Shown piece by piece: positions 8,925 to 18,969 of a DNA stretch of 64,000 nucleotides. The stretch spans positions 3,596,001-3,660,000 of the forward strand of contig NZ_CP011494.1 of NCBI RefSeq assembly GCF_001043175.1, in the 5' to 3' direction. The stretch's first letter is position 1, and each line of letters starts with the position of its first letter. This DNA comes from Marinobacter psychrophilus (lineage in GTDB: Bacteria; Pseudomonadota; Gammaproteobacteria; Pseudomonadales; Oleiphilaceae). The notes beneath the pieces were generated by a model. The model made no database searches. It was given only the letters and a program-made list of their open reading frames with translations, and was not told the DNA's origin. The translations under genes and the position numbers were made by a program.

Positions 8925-9362
8925 ATGGCAAGTATTCTCGTGCTTCACGGGCCAAATCTTAATATGCTGGGCGCCCGCGAACCTGAGGTCTATGGCTACG
9001 AAACCCTCGCAGAGATTAATCAGCGCCTTCAGAACAGCGCTGCAGCTGCGGGCCACCATCTGCTCCACCTGCAATCAAACGCCGAACACGAATTAATTGA
9101 ACGCATTCACGCCGCCAAAGCGGAAGGCGTAGACTACATTCTGTTTAATCCAGCCGCGTTTACCCACACCAGTGTCGCATTACGTGACGCACTGTTGGCG
9201 GTGTCCATACCGTTCATTGAGGTGCATCTGTCCAATGTGCACCAGCGAGAAGCCTTTCGGCACCACTCCTATTTCTCGGATATCGCCAAAGGCGTTATCT
9301 GCGGCCTCGGCAGCCAAGGCTATGACCTGGCGCTTCAGGCTGCACTCAAACAAACGCATTAA
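8925..9362 (+). CDS. aroQ: 3-dehydroquinate dehydratase, type II
   Basis: It converts 3-dehydroquinate to 3-dehydroshikimate in the shikimate pathway. The 145 residues begin [20 protein letters not shown], followed by [10 protein letters not shown] with the catalytic tyrosine region, [16 protein letters not shown] and [20 protein letters not shown], all type II signatures. The usual QSNHEGELI appears as QSNAEHELI, a small variation at the His-Glu pair. An in-frame TTG lies nine bases upstream, but AAAGG at 8909-8913 is better placed for the ATG at 8925. It leads the aroQ-accB-accC-prmA cluster. Confidence 0.93.
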   Translation: MASILVLHGPNLNMLGAREPEVYGYETLAEINQRLQNSAAAAGHHLLHLQSNAEHELIERIHAAKAEGVDYILFNPAAFTHTSVALRDALLAVSIPFIEVHLSNVHQREAFRHHSYFSDIAKGVICGLGSQGYDLALQAALKQTH

Positions 9363-9392
9363 CTAGACCTTACAAAAGAGGCTGAAGAAATC

Positions 9393-9857
9393 ATGGATAT
9401 TCGCAAAATCAAGAAATTGATCGAACTGCTTGACGAATCCGACGTCGAAGAACTGGAAATTCACGAGGGCGATGATTCCGTGCGGATCTCGCGCCGCCGT
9501 GAGCAGCCAGCCGGCACGCATTACGTCAGCCACATGGCACCGCAGCATGCCGCTCCTATGTACGCGCCAGCACCGGAAACCCCGGGTCCGGTTGACTATG
9601 AAGCCAAACCTGCAGCGCCCAAGGGCCATACCATTAATTCACCTATGGTGGGCACCTACTACAGTTCGCCATCACCTACCGCGCCAGAATTCATCGCCGT
9701 GGGCCAATCGATCAAAGCCGGTGACGTTATCTGTATCGTGGAAGCGATGAAGATGATGAACCAGATTGAAGCTGACAAAAGTGGCACCATCGTCGAAGTG
9801 CTGGTCGAAAACGGCCAGCCGGTGGAGTTTGACCAGCCTCTGGTCGTCATTTCCTGA
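9393..9857 (+). CDS. accB: Biotin carboxyl carrier protein of acetyl-CoA carboxylase
   Basis: The carrier holds biotin that is carboxylated by AccC and passed to acetyl-CoA by AccAD for fatty acid synthesis. Its 154 residues comprise an N-terminal helical region ([16 protein letters not shown]), a Pro/Ala-rich linker (about 48-78) and the C-terminal biotinyl domain with [15 protein letters not shown], the biotinylated lysine being K120. The thumb motif expected of bacterial BCCP ([13 protein letters not shown]) is present near residue 83. It is followed 18 bases later by accC. Confidence 0.96.
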   Translation: MDIRKIKKLIELLDESDVEELEIHEGDDSVRISRRREQPAGTHYVSHMAPQHAAPMYAPAPETPGPVDYEAKPAAPKGHTINSPMVGTYYSSPSPTAPEFIAVGQSIKAGDVICIVEAMKMMNQIEADKSGTIVEVLVENGQPVEFDQPLVVIS

Positions 9858-9875
9858 ACCCGGTGATTGTGAGCC

Positions 9876-11222
9876 ATGGCCATGTTAGAAAAAGTATTGA
9901 TCGCAAACCGCGGTGAAATTGCCCTGCGAATTTTGCGCGCTTGTAAAGAATTAGGTATCAAAACCGTAGCCGTGCACTCTCAAGTCGACCGCGACTTGAT
10001 GCACGTACGCTTAGCCGATGAAACCGTCTGTATCGGCCCCAACAGTCCGACTGACAGCTACCTGAATATCCCGGCTATTATCAGCGCAGCGGAAGTAACT
10101 GACTCGGTAGGCATCCACCCCGGTTACGGCTTTTTGGCGGAAAACGCCGACTTTGCCGAGCAGGTCGAAAAAAGCGGGTTCCGCTTTATCGGCCCCAGAG
10201 CCGAGACCATTCGGCTGATGGGCAACAAAGTGTCGGCCATCAACGCCATGATCAGTGCCGGCGTACCCACCGTTCCGGGTTCTAACGGCGCGCTGACCGA
10301 AGACGACGATCTGACGCTCAAAGTCGCTAAAGAAATTGGCTACCCGGTGATTATTAAAGCCGCATCGGGCGGCGGCGGTCGCGGTATGCAGGTGGTGCAT
10401 TCAGAAGCCGCATTGCTCAGGGCCGTACAGATTACCCAGACCGAAGCGCGCAACGCGTTTGGCGACCCGACCGTGTATCTTGAAAAATTCCTTGAGCGCC
10501 CGCGCCACGTGGAAGTTCAGGTACTGGCAGATATGCACGGCAACTGCATTCACTTGGGCGACCGCGACTGCTCATTCCAGCGCCGTCACCAGAAAGTGCT
10601 GGAAGAAGCGCCAGCGCCGGGTATTGACCCCGAAGCTCGGAAAAAAACACTGAAAGCGTGTGTTGATGCCTGTAAGGAAATTGGCTATGTGGGTGCCGGC
10701 ACCTTCGAATTCCTGTATCAAGACGGTGGCTTCTATTTCATCGAAATGAACACCCGCGTGCAGGTTGAGCACCCGGTATCAGAAATGGTGAGCGGCGTAG
10801 ATATCGTTCGCGAACAACTGCGTATCGCCAGCGGTCTGCCGTTGCAGTACACACAGGACGACATCAAGATTACCGGGCATGCCATCGAGTGCCGAATCAA
10901 CGCAGAAGATCCACAAACCTTTGTGCCCAGCCCTGGTAAAGTGAAGCACTTTCACGCTCCCGGCGGTAACGGTGTGCGGGTAGATTCGCACCTCTACAAT
11001 GGTTACACCGTACCACCCTATTACGATTCCCTGATCGCCAAACTGATCACCTGGGGTGACGACCGCGAAATGGCGCGTCGGCGCATGAAAAACGCCCTTG
11101 ACGAGATGGTGGTTGAAGGCATTAAAACCAATCAGCCGCTGCACCGCAGATTGGTGCGCGATAGCGGCTTTAAACAGGTAGACTTCACCATTCATTACCT
11201 TGAAAAGCTGATTCGGGACTGA
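9876..11222 (+). CDS. accC: Biotin carboxylase of acetyl-CoA carboxylase
   Basis: This ATP-grasp enzyme carboxylates biotin on AccB using bicarbonate. The 448-residue length is normal. It starts [19 protein letters not shown], has [15 protein letters not shown] near residue 79, the glycine-rich ATP loop [14 protein letters not shown] near residue 160, and the active-site segment [16 protein letters not shown] near residue 288. The upstream ATG gives [10 protein letters not shown]; Met3 is equally possible. It is the middle of an accB-accC-prmA group. Confidence 0.96.
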   Translation: MAMLEKVLIANRGEIALRILRACKELGIKTVAVHSQVDRDLMHVRLADETVCIGPNSPTDSYLNIPAIISAAEVTDSVGIHPGYGFLAENADFAEQVEKSGFRFIGPRAETIRLMGNKVSAINAMISAGVPTVPGSNGALTEDDDLTLKVAKEIGYPVIIKAASGGGGRGMQVVHSEAALLRAVQITQTEARNAFGDPTVYLEKFLERPRHVEVQVLADMHGNCIHLGDRDCSFQRRHQKVLEEAPAPGIDPEARKKTLKACVDACKEIGYVGAGTFEFLYQDGGFYFIEMNTRVQVEHPVSEMVSGVDIVREQLRIASGLPLQYTQDDIKITGHAIECRINAEDPQTFVPSPGKVKHFHAPGGNGVRVDSHLYNGYTVPPYYDSLIAKLITWGDDREMARRRMKNALDEMVVEGIKTNQPLHRRLVRDSGFKQVDFTIHYLEKLIRD

Positions 11223-11250
11223 GTCCTGCGTCGACAATGCGGAAAGCAAT

Positions 11251-12144
11251 ATGCCCTGGATACAACTAAAGATTCCGGCTGACCCAGACAACGCCGATCT
11301 ACTTGAAGACGTGTTGATGGAAATGGGTGCCGATGCGGTGTCGATGGAAGACGCCGCTGACCAGCCTTTGTATGAGCCGGACCTTGGCACCACACCTTTG
11401 TGGAGCCAAACCACCGTAACCGGACTGTTTCAGTCCAGTTACGATATTAACGAGTTGTGTTCCAACATCCGCGACGCCTGGCACCAGCAAACCCAGCAGA
11501 GTCTGGCGGACATAGACGTAACGTTGGTTGAAGATAAAGACTGGGCACGGGTCTGGATGGACGACTTCCACCCGCTGCGCTTTGGCGAACGTTTGTGGAT
11601 AGTACCCAGCTGGCACGACGCGCCTGATCCAGACGCAGCCAATTTGTTGCTCGACCCGGGCCTGGCGTTTGGTACCGGCACTCACGACACGACGGCCCTG
11701 TGCCTGCAGTGGCTAGACGGCGCTGATGTACAGGGCAAACAGGTGATCGATTATGGCTGTGGCTCCGGCATTTTAGGCCTGGCCGCATTGTTGCTGGGTG
11801 CAGACCATGTAATGGGAGTCGACACCGACCCTCAGGCGCTGGAAGCCAGCCGTGAAAACGCCCGCCGCAACGACGTGGACGAAAGCAGACTGTCTTTATA
11901 TCTGCCAAAAGACGAACCCGACGCCTTGGCCGACATTACACTCGCCAATATTCTGGCTCAACCACTGATCGGACTGGCGCCACACCTGGCAGCGAAAACC
12001 CGCCCAGGCGGCGACATTGTGCTGTCTGGCATCCTCAACCATCAGGCCCGCGATGTGATGGTGGCTTATGAGCCCTGGTTTATTATGGATGAACCAGAAC
12101 AGCAGGGTGAATGGATACGGCTCACAGGGCGACGACACCGTTGA
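11251..12144 (+). CDS. prmA: Ribosomal protein L11 methyltransferase
   Basis: PrmA trimethylates ribosomal protein L11 with S-adenosylmethionine. The 297 residues include the N-terminal L11-recognition domain (about 1-100), then PGLAFGTGTHDTTALCLQWL and the SAM motif VIDYGCGSGILGLAALLLGA near residue 165, with GVDTDPQAL as the acidic loop. NILAQPLIGLAP provides the NxL motif of this family. Its position 28 bases after accC is conserved in related bacteria. Confidence 0.95.
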   Translation: MPWIQLKIPADPDNADLLEDVLMEMGADAVSMEDAADQPLYEPDLGTTPLWSQTTVTGLFQSSYDINELCSNIRDAWHQQTQQSLADIDVTLVEDKDWARVWMDDFHPLRFGERLWIVPSWHDAPDPDAANLLLDPGLAFGTGTHDTTALCLQWLDGADVQGKQVIDYGCGSGILGLAALLLGADHVMGVDTDPQALEASRENARRNDVDESRLSLYLPKDEPDALADITLANILAQPLIGLAPHLAAKTRPGGDIVLSGILNHQARDVMVAYEPWFIMDEPEQQGEWIRLTGRRHR

Positions 12145-12224
12145 TAGCGCCACAATTGCTTAAGCAGTAAGGCCAAAGATCTAGACGATCGTGCATTCAG
12201 TTTCTTTGTATTCAAGGATTTAGA

Positions 12225-13364
12225 ATGGCTTCCAGCAACCTTCAAACTCAGTGTCCCCACTGCCAGACGCGTTTCCGGGTAACCGAGGAGCAACTGGAGG
12301 TTGCCAAGGGGCGAGTGCGCTGCGGCAGCTGCATGAAGATTTTTAATGCCTTTGAAAATCGCATCAAAGAGCCGAAGCCTGTTATTACAGCACCCCCGGA
12401 GCCAGCTATCAATCCGGATCCGGACGACGATCTGGTGTTTGCGGACAACCCGGAAGAAGATGCAGCCCACGGTGCTTACATTAAATCCGACATGACGTTT
12501 TCCGAAGACGAACTCAGCGACAGTTTTCGCTCCATGGATCGGAGTGTTTACAGCGATGACCGCGACAGCAGCAGCGACATAAACGTGAATTCGGACGAAA
12601 GCTGGGCCCAAGCCATTTTGAATGAAGCCAGCCGTCCCGACAGCCCAAGACGCCCCGCCCCGCTGGGTAAAGCAGCCCATCCCGTCGAAGCAGCGCCGAC
12701 CAAGAATCAACCACCCGCTGAAGATTCGGATATTGAAACGCAAGGCCTGGCGCAACCCAGCAACGGCTGGCCGTTGCCGTCCGAACATCAGATTTACGCC
12801 GAGAGTGGCGCCCGACCGCAGCACACGCTTTACAGCAATCTTCGCCAAGAACCCATTCCAGTTCAGCGCAATCACGGCGGAAAAATCCGGGCGCTGGCCT
12901 GGTCACTGATTGTTTTGGCCATTCTGGGGGTGATCGCCTCACAGTTGGTTTGGGTTCAGTTTGACAAATTCTCCAAAATTCCCCAGCTACGCCCTTTTTA
13001 CGATAAGGGCTGCGAACTCGCCGGTTGCACGTTGCCACCGCTGATAGACATGAGTGCTATAGACAGCCGCAAACTGGTGGTAAAAACCAACCCTGCTAAC
13101 CGCAGCGAACTGGTAGTAGACGCTGTAATTATCAACCGTGCCGCCTTCGCACAGCCATTTCCAGCCATTGTTTTGACCTTCGCAGATTTGAACGGGCAAG
13201 AAGTTACACAACGTGTATTCAGCCCTGCAGATTACCTGGCAGATCAGGGCGGACAGTTGCGGGAAATGCCGCCGCAGACTCCGGTACGTATAGCCATCGC
13301 TATTCAGGACCCGGGACAAACGGCGGTCAGCTACAACATCGACTTCCGCTCACAGGCCGAGTAG
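12225..13364 (+). CDS. Zinc-ribbon and DUF3426 domain membrane protein
   Basis: The N-terminus carries an MJ0042-type zinc ribbon, CPHCQTRF then RCGSCMKIFNA, with four cysteines (about residues 8-42). A long acidic, low-complexity cytoplasmic stretch follows (about 45-220), then one membrane segment (about 224-248) and a C-terminal DUF3426 domain that would lie in the periplasm. Two more cysteines (KGCELAGCTLP) lie just after the membrane. The family usually sits between prmA and dusB in this lineage. The function is unknown. Confidence 0.85.
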   Translation: MASSNLQTQCPHCQTRFRVTEEQLEVAKGRVRCGSCMKIFNAFENRIKEPKPVITAPPEPAINPDPDDDLVFADNPEEDAAHGAYIKSDMTFSEDELSDSFRSMDRSVYSDDRDSSSDINVNSDESWAQAILNEASRPDSPRRPAPLGKAAHPVEAAPTKNQPPAEDSDIETQGLAQPSNGWPLPSEHQIYAESGARPQHTLYSNLRQEPIPVQRNHGGKIRALAWSLIVLAILGVIASQLVWVQFDKFSKIPQLRPFYDKGCELAGCTLPPLIDMSAIDSRKLVVKTNPANRSELVVDAVIINRAAFAQPFPAIVLTFADLNGQEVTQRVFSPADYLADQGGQLREMPPQTPVRIAIAIQDPGQTAVSYNIDFRSQAE

Positions 13365-13493
13365 TCCAGCGCGAGCCCGCTGAACTATCTCAATTTGTAA
13401 TCTTTCGCCAAGCTCACAAAAGTCAACCAAAAAGCACGAAAAATAATCAGATTTTTCACGACTTTGCCTCTTCAATCGTGGCCGCACCAGCGG

Positions 13494-13536
13494 TATCATT
13501 AGCGCCCTCCGGAATGCGGCCGTTCAATTATTGAAC
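13494..13536 (+). promoter_or_regulatory. Candidate dusB-fis promoter with a Fis-consensus palindrome
   Basis: A TATCAT -10-like box at 13494-13499 is followed by a GC-rich discriminator (GCGCCCTCCGG). The -35 candidate (TTCAAT, 13471-13476) is weak. At 13522-13536 lies GTTCAATTATTGAAC, a 15-base palindrome with a single central base, which satisfies every fixed position of the degenerate Fis consensus G-N2-Y-R-N2-W-N2-Y-R-N2-C. An AT-rich stretch (13428-13457) lies upstream. Autoregulation of the operon by Fis is an inference. Confidence 0.5.
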
Positions 13537-13588
13537 AGTTCACCGATATTCAGGCCTTGCGTTAACTTCCGTAACACGGATTCAGATC

Positions 13589-14587
13589 ATGCTGCCAACG
13601 GCAAAAATCGGGCCGTATACCTTGCCCAATCCGCTGATTGTTGCGCCCATGGCCGGTGTAACAGACCGGCCTTTTCGGTTGCTGTGTCGGCGTATGGGCG
13701 CAGGACTAGCCGTTTCGGAAATGGTGATTGCTGATAGCAAAATGTGGCACACCCGGAAATCTCGCAGCCGTCTGAATCATCAAGGTGAGCCCGAGCCCCG
13801 CTCGGTGCAGATTGCCGGCGGAGATCCGCAGATGCTAGCGCAAGCGGCTCGTATGAACGCTGCGTCTGGGGCCCAGATCATCGACATCAATATGGGTTGT
13901 CCGGCCAAAAAAGTGTGCAATAAGGCGGCCGGCTCTGCACTGATGAAAGACGAAGCTCTGGTGCTGCAGATTCTGAAGGCGGTGGTAGCCGCTGTAGACA
14001 TACCGGTGACCCTAAAAATGCGAACCGGTTGGGATGAAGGCCACCGCAACGCGCCGATTATTGCACGCATGGCGGAAGAAGCCGGTATTCAGGCGCTGGC
14101 CATTCATGGCCGCACCCGCACCGACAAATACACGGGCAATGCCGAGTACGACACCATTGCCCGAGTTAAGTCCGACGTTGGCATTCCGGTATTCGCCAAC
14201 GGCGACATCACCAGCCCGGAAAAAGCGCGCGACGTGCTCCAATACACCGGAGCCGATGGCCTGCTGATTGGCCGTGCGGCTCAGGGCCAGCCTTGGATTT
14301 TTCGGGAAATCCTGCATTTTCTGGAAACAGGCGAACACATGAAGCCGCCACCGCTGAATGAAGTGGAAACGATACTGAGCGAGCACCTGCTGGCACTGCA
14401 CGATTTTTATGGAGAAACCATGGGTGTACGCATTGCTCGCAAACATGTGGGCTGGTATTTGCAAAGCCACGACCAAGACAAACGCTTCCGGCAAAGCTTT
14501 AACGCCATAGACAACGCGTTGGAGCAGCACGACAGCATTCAACAGTATTTCGCAAGCTTACGAAATGAAGAGGTATTCGCAGCATGA
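13589..14587 (+). CDS. dusB: tRNA-dihydrouridine synthase B
   Basis: DusB is an FMN enzyme that reduces uridines in the tRNA D-loop. The 332 residues begin with an FMN-binding start ([20 protein letters not shown]) and carry the Dus signature [19 protein letters not shown] with the catalytic cysteine C110. [16 protein letters not shown] and [13 protein letters not shown] supply FMN-phosphate and substrate contacts. The stop overlaps the fis start by four bases, the widely conserved dusB-fis operon. Confidence 0.95.
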   Translation: MLPTAKIGPYTLPNPLIVAPMAGVTDRPFRLLCRRMGAGLAVSEMVIADSKMWHTRKSRSRLNHQGEPEPRSVQIAGGDPQMLAQAARMNAASGAQIIDINMGCPAKKVCNKAAGSALMKDEALVLQILKAVVAAVDIPVTLKMRTGWDEGHRNAPIIARMAEEAGIQALAIHGRTRTDKYTGNAEYDTIARVKSDVGIPVFANGDITSPEKARDVLQYTGADGLLIGRAAQGQPWIFREILHFLETGEHMKPPPLNEVETILSEHLLALHDFYGETMGVRIARKHVGWYLQSHDQDKRFRQSFNAIDNALEQHDSIQQYFASLRNEEVFAA

Positions 14588-14901
14588 AAGCTGAAACTTT
14601 GGCAAACGACACCCTAAACGCATCCGCCAATGATGACATTCACCAGCTGCAAACGGCTGGCACCAGCGGTAACTCAGTCACTCTGCGTGACAGCGTGGAA
14701 ATTGCACTGACCAACTACTTTACCCAGCTTGATGGCGCTCCGGTAACCGAGGTTTATCAATTGGTGCTGTCAGAAGTAGAAGCTCCACTGCTAGAACAGG
14801 TGATGAAGTACACCCGCAACAACCAGACCAAAGCGTCCACCATGCTAGGCCTGAACCGCGGCACCCTGCGCAAGAAGCTTAAGCAATACGATCTGCTTTA
14901 A
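14584..14901 (+). CDS. fis: DNA-binding protein Fis
   Basis: Fis is a small nucleoid protein that bends DNA and activates rRNA and growth-related promoters. The 105 residues end in the helix-turn-helix [20 protein letters not shown] (about 80-100), nearly identical to the enterobacterial protein, while the N-terminal 30 residues are variable, as is usual outside enterics. The start overlaps dusB (ATGA), so translation is coupled. An upstream perfect Fis-consensus site suggests autoregulation. Confidence 0.96.
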   Translation: MKAETLANDTLNASANDDIHQLQTAGTSGNSVTLRDSVEIALTNYFTQLDGAPVTEVYQLVLSEVEAPLLEQVMKYTRNNQTKASTMLGLNRGTLRKKLKQYDLL

Positions 14902-14932
14902 ACCCGACATCCGATCCGGAAGAAAGTGACCC

Positions 14933-16513
14933 ATGGCAAATCAGGCAAATACTCCCGTTCGTCGTGCGCTGATCAGTGTCAGTGACAAAACCGGCATTGT
15001 TGAATTTGGTCGCGCGCTCAGCGAGCTTGGCATAGAACTGCTGTCCACCGGCGGCACCTTTCGTGTGCTCAAGGACAACAACGTCGCCGTTACCGAGGTG
15101 TCTGACTACACCGGTTTCCCGGAGATGATGGATGGCCGGGTGAAAACCCTGCACCCGAAAATTCACGGTGGCGTTTTGGGCCGCCGTGGCACCGACGACG
15201 CCGTCATGGCCGAACACGGCATAGACCCCATCGACATGGTGGTGGTGAATCTCTATCCGTTTGAAGACACCATCGCCAATCCGGATTGCGACTTGGCGAC
15301 AGCCATTGAAAACATCGACATTGGCGGCCCCACCATGGTTCGCGCGGCAGCCAAGAACCACAAAGATGTGGCGATAGTGGTGAATACCCGCGATTACAGC
15401 CGGGTATTGAAAGAACTGGAAAGTAACGATGGCGAACTAACCTTTGCTACGCGTTTTGACCTGGCCGTAAAAGCATTTGAGCACACCGCCGGCTACGACG
15501 GTGCTATCGCTAACTATTTGGGTGGGCGCACCGCCGATAACGACAATGCCGAATTCCCGCGCACCTTCAACGCCCAGTTTGTGAAAGTGCAGGACATGCG
15601 CTACGGCGAAAACCCGCACCAGCGCGCCGCATTCTACGCCGAGCGCAATCCGAAAGAAGCCTGTGTGGCGACCGCTACCCAGCTCCAGGGTAAAGCGTTG
15701 TCGTACAACAACGTGGCCGACACCGACGCCGCGCTTGAGTGTGTAAAACCCTTCGCCGACCCGGCTTGCGTGATCGTCAAACACGCCAATCCCTGTGGTG
15801 TAGCCATTGGCGCCGACATTCTGCAAGCTTACGAGCTGGCCTATGCAACGGATCCCACCTCGGCGTTTGGCGGCATCATAGCCTTCAACCGCGAGCTGGA
15901 CGCAGCGACCGCCAAGGCCATTATTGATCGCCAGTTTGTGGAAGTGATCATCGCTCCCAGTATCAGCGCCGAAGCAGTAGAACTGATAGCCGCCAAGAAA
16001 AACCTGCGTTTGCTGGCCTGCGGCGAATTTGACGGTGAGCGCGCCCCGGCATTGGATTACAAGCGCGTGACCGGTGGCTTACTGGTGCAAGAACGTGACC
16101 TGGGCATGGTTGCCATGCGTGATGTGAAAGTGGTCACCCAACGCCAGCCCAGCGAGGAAGAACTGAACGATTTACTGTTTGCCTGGGAAGTGGCCAAATA
16201 CGTCAAATCCAACGCCATTGTGTACGCGAGAGCAGGCCGCACCATTGGCGTGGGCGCAGGCCAGATGAGCCGCGTGTACAGCGCCAGGATTGCCGGTATC
16301 AAAGCCGCCGATGAAGGCTTGGAAGTAAAAGGCTCGGTCATGTCGTCTGACGCCTTCTTCCCGTTCCGCGACGGTATTGATGCCGCCGCCGCTGCCGGTA
16401 TTACCGCGGTGATCCAACCCGGTGGTTCCATGCGTGATCAGGAAGTGATCGACGCCGCCAACGAGCACGGCATTGCTATGGTGTTCACTGGCATGCGCCA
16501 TTTCCGCCATTAA
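14933..16513 (+). CDS. purH: Bifunctional AICAR formyltransferase / IMP cyclohydrolase
   Basis: PurH catalyses the last two steps of IMP synthesis. The N-terminal MGS-like cyclohydrolase domain (about 1-200) shows [23 protein letters not shown] and [13 protein letters not shown]. The C-terminal formyltransferase domain contains [11 protein letters not shown] near residue 282, with the catalytic Lys-His pair. The 526-residue length is normal. purD follows 17 bases later. Confidence 0.96.
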   Translation: MANQANTPVRRALISVSDKTGIVEFGRALSELGIELLSTGGTFRVLKDNNVAVTEVSDYTGFPEMMDGRVKTLHPKIHGGVLGRRGTDDAVMAEHGIDPIDMVVVNLYPFEDTIANPDCDLATAIENIDIGGPTMVRAAAKNHKDVAIVVNTRDYSRVLKELESNDGELTFATRFDLAVKAFEHTAGYDGAIANYLGGRTADNDNAEFPRTFNAQFVKVQDMRYGENPHQRAAFYAERNPKEACVATATQLQGKALSYNNVADTDAALECVKPFADPACVIVKHANPCGVAIGADILQAYELAYATDPTSAFGGIIAFNRELDAATAKAIIDRQFVEVIIAPSISAEAVELIAAKKNLRLLACGEFDGERAPALDYKRVTGGLLVQERDLGMVAMRDVKVVTQRQPSEEELNDLLFAWEVAKYVKSNAIVYARAGRTIGVGAGQMSRVYSARIAGIKAADEGLEVKGSVMSSDAFFPFRDGIDAAAAAGITAVIQPGGSMRDQEVIDAANEHGIAMVFTGMRHFRH

Positions 16514-16530
16514 CCCGCAGAGACCGCATC

Positions 16531-17817
16531 ATGAATATTCTGATTATTGGCAATGGCGGGCGCGAACACGCCCTGGCGTGGAAAGCCGCGCAGTCGGAAC
16601 TGGCCGATACCGTGTTCGTAGCGCCCGGTAACGCCGGCACCGCCATCGAAGCCGGTGTCGAAAACGTCGCCATCGATGTGATGGATTTGAACGGCTTGGC
16701 TGATTTCGCTGCCCGCAATAACGTTGGCCTGACCATCGTGGGGCCCGAGGCACCACTGGTTGCCGGTGTTGTAGACTTGTTTGAAGAGCGTGGCCTGAGA
16801 GTGTTTGGCCCCAGCGCCGGCGCTGCACAGCTAGAAGGCTCAAAAGCCTTTACCAAAGACTTTCTGGCGCGCCAGAAAATCCCTACCGGTTCCTACGGCA
16901 ACTTTACCGACGTTGATGAAGCATTGGCCTACGTGCGCCAGCAAGGTGCGCCTATTGTGGTCAAAGCTGACGGCCTGGCTGCGGGTAAAGGCGTGATTGT
17001 GGCCATGACTCTGGCCGAAGCGGAAGACGCCGTCCGCGATATGCTGGCGGGCAACGCGTTTGGCGACGCTGGCAGTCGCGTGGTTGTTGAAGAATTTCTG
17101 GACGGCGAAGAGGCCAGCTTCATCGTTATGGTCGACGGCGACAACGTGCTGGCCATGGCTACCTCGCAAGACCATAAGCGCGTGGGCGATGGCGACACCG
17201 GTCCCAACACCGGTGGCATGGGTGCTTATTCCCCTGCCCCGGTGGTGACCCCCAACGTGCACCAACGCATTATGGATGAGGTGATCTACCCAACCGTGCG
17301 CGGCATGAAAGCCGAGGGCCACCCCTACAAAGGTTTCCTTTATGCCGGCCTGATGATCGATTCTGCCGGTGCTCCCAAAGTGATCGAATTCAACTGCCGC
17401 TTTGGCGATCCGGAAACTCAGCCCATCATGCTGCGCATGCAGTCTGATTTGGTGGCTCTGTGTCAGGCCGCGATTGACGGCAAACTTGACCAGTGCAGCT
17501 CTGATTGGGACCCCCGGGCCGCCGTGGGTGTTGTTCTGGCGGCAGGGGGTTATCCCGGCAGCTACAGCAAAGGCGATGCTATCTCTGGCCTGTCGGAAAC
17601 CGAAACCGAGGGCGAAAAAGCGTTCCACGCCGGCACAAAACTGGATGGCAACCGGGTGGTCACCAGCGGTGGCCGGGTGCTCTGCGCAACCGCACTGGGC
17701 AATACCGTGACCGAAGCCCAACAACGGGCTTACAAGCTGGCCAGACAAATACGCTGGAACGGTGCATTTTACCGCAAAGACATTGCGTATCGGGCCATAG
17801 CCCGCGAGCAGGCGTAG
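16531..17817 (+). CDS. purD: Phosphoribosylamine-glycine ligase
   Basis: This ATP-grasp enzyme joins glycine to phosphoribosylamine in purine synthesis. The 428 residues open with MNILIIGNGGREHALAWK, carry VGPEAPLVAGVVD, the ATP loop KADGLAAGKGVIV and the metal/substrate segment EFNCRFGDPETQPIM near residue 287. It is the last gene of the purH-purD pair and is followed directly by a strong terminator. Confidence 0.96.
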   Translation: MNILIIGNGGREHALAWKAAQSELADTVFVAPGNAGTAIEAGVENVAIDVMDLNGLADFAARNNVGLTIVGPEAPLVAGVVDLFEERGLRVFGPSAGAAQLEGSKAFTKDFLARQKIPTGSYGNFTDVDEALAYVRQQGAPIVVKADGLAAGKGVIVAMTLAEAEDAVRDMLAGNAFGDAGSRVVVEEFLDGEEASFIVMVDGDNVLAMATSQDHKRVGDGDTGPNTGGMGAYSPAPVVTPNVHQRIMDEVIYPTVRGMKAEGHPYKGFLYAGLMIDSAGAPKVIEFNCRFGDPETQPIMLRMQSDLVALCQAAIDGKLDQCSSDWDPRAAVGVVLAAGGYPGSYSKGDAISGLSETETEGEKAFHAGTKLDGNRVVTSGGRVLCATALGNTVTEAQQRAYKLARQIRWNGAFYRKDIAYRAIAREQA

Positions 17818-17832
17818 TGCGATATCCTAAGC

Positions 17833-17862
17833 AAAAGCCCGGTCGTTGACCGGGCTTTTTTA
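17833..17862 (+). terminator. Rho-independent terminator after purD
   Basis: AAAAGCCCGGTC and GACCGGGCTTTT form a perfect 12-base stem with a 3-base loop (GTT), followed by more T residues, 16 bases after the purD stop. Confidence 0.93.
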
Positions 17863-17920
17863 TGGGGTAACATAAATTCACTTGCCTGCCCCATCACACA
17901 AACAGCCTGGAACTGCTCAA

Positions 17921-18868
17921 ATGCTGCAAAAGTCACCCTGTACCGTCTTTTTCTTGCTCTTATCCATTGTGCTTTTAAGCGCATGCTCCCGCCAGGACAT
18001 ATACCAAAAGGCTATCGGCTTCGAGCGTTCCGCCGCCGGACTTGAGGCCGCCAGCATCACCTTGGGCGAACTGGACATTGCGTACCTGCGAAACGCAGAC
18101 ATGAACAGCGGTGATACCATCGTGATGGTTCATGGTTTCGGTGCCAACAAAGATAACTGGACCCGCATGGCCCGGGAGCTCACCGATAAATTCAACGTTT
18201 ATGCCATAGACCTTCCGGGCCACGGCGAAAGCAGCAAGCCGCTGGATCTCGGTTATCGGCTGGACCAGCAAGTGGCTCATCTTGCCCGTATTCTTCAGGC
18301 TCTGGACATTGCCGAGATGCACATGATGGGCAACTCCATGGGCGGCGCCATTACGGCTTTGTATGCTGCCGCTTATCCGGAACAGATCAAAACCGCCGTA
18401 CTGTTCGACCCGGCTGGTATTCTTGAGTACGAGAGCGAGCTGTTTGATTTAGTCGTCGCTGGTGACAATCCGCTTATCCCCTCAAAACCCGGCGATTTCG
18501 AGCGCCTGATGGATTTCGCGCTTGAGAAAAAGCCATTTATTCCCTGGCCCGTTCTTGGGGTTATGGAAGACCAGGCTCTTGCCAATCAGACCGTAAATAA
18601 AGTGATTTTTGCCGCCATCCGGGACGCTGGATTCGAGACAGATTTCCGCAGTATCGTCAGCCGCATCAAAGCCCCGGTGCTGGTCGTCTGGGGCAAGGAA
18701 GACCGTGTGATTAACTACCGTAACGGCGAAGTCTTTGTGGACATCATTCCGGGTGCACGACTGGAGGTATTAGACGGGGTTGGTCACGTGCCCATGATTG
18801 AAGCACCGGAGGAGTCAGCTCGTCTGTTCCTGGAGTTTGCCAAATCACATGCTCCAAAAGCCGGGTAA
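17921..18868 (+). CDS. Alpha/beta hydrolase lipoprotein
   Basis: Starting at ATG 17921 (an in-frame TTG at 17882 would add 13 residues) gives a 315-residue protein with a lipoprotein signal: hydrophobic core then LLSACS, lipidated at C22. The fold shows the oxyanion motif MVHGFGANKDNW, the nucleophile elbow GNSMGG (S139), an acid in WGKEDRVI and the histidine in GVGHVPM. This is a complete Ser-Asp-His triad of the esterase/lipase type. The true substrate is unknown; it resembles envelope lipases of pseudomonads. It lies alone between a terminator and the Kef-type antiporter. Confidence 0.85.
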   Translation: MLQKSPCTVFFLLLSIVLLSACSRQDIYQKAIGFERSAAGLEAASITLGELDIAYLRNADMNSGDTIVMVHGFGANKDNWTRMARELTDKFNVYAIDLPGHGESSKPLDLGYRLDQQVAHLARILQALDIAEMHMMGNSMGGAITALYAAAYPEQIKTAVLFDPAGILEYESELFDLVVAGDNPLIPSKPGDFERLMDFALEKKPFIPWPVLGVMEDQALANQTVNKVIFAAIRDAGFETDFRSIVSRIKAPVLVVWGKEDRVINYRNGEVFVDIIPGARLEVLDGVGHVPMIEAPEESARLFLEFAKSHAPKAG

Positions 18869-18969
18869 CACCAACAGCCACGGGGCTCTGTTGTTATCGG
18901 CTTCAACGACCGGGAGAAACAAGGTAGCCTTATAGTGATAATAATCCGTTTTCCCTGAAAGAACCTCTC

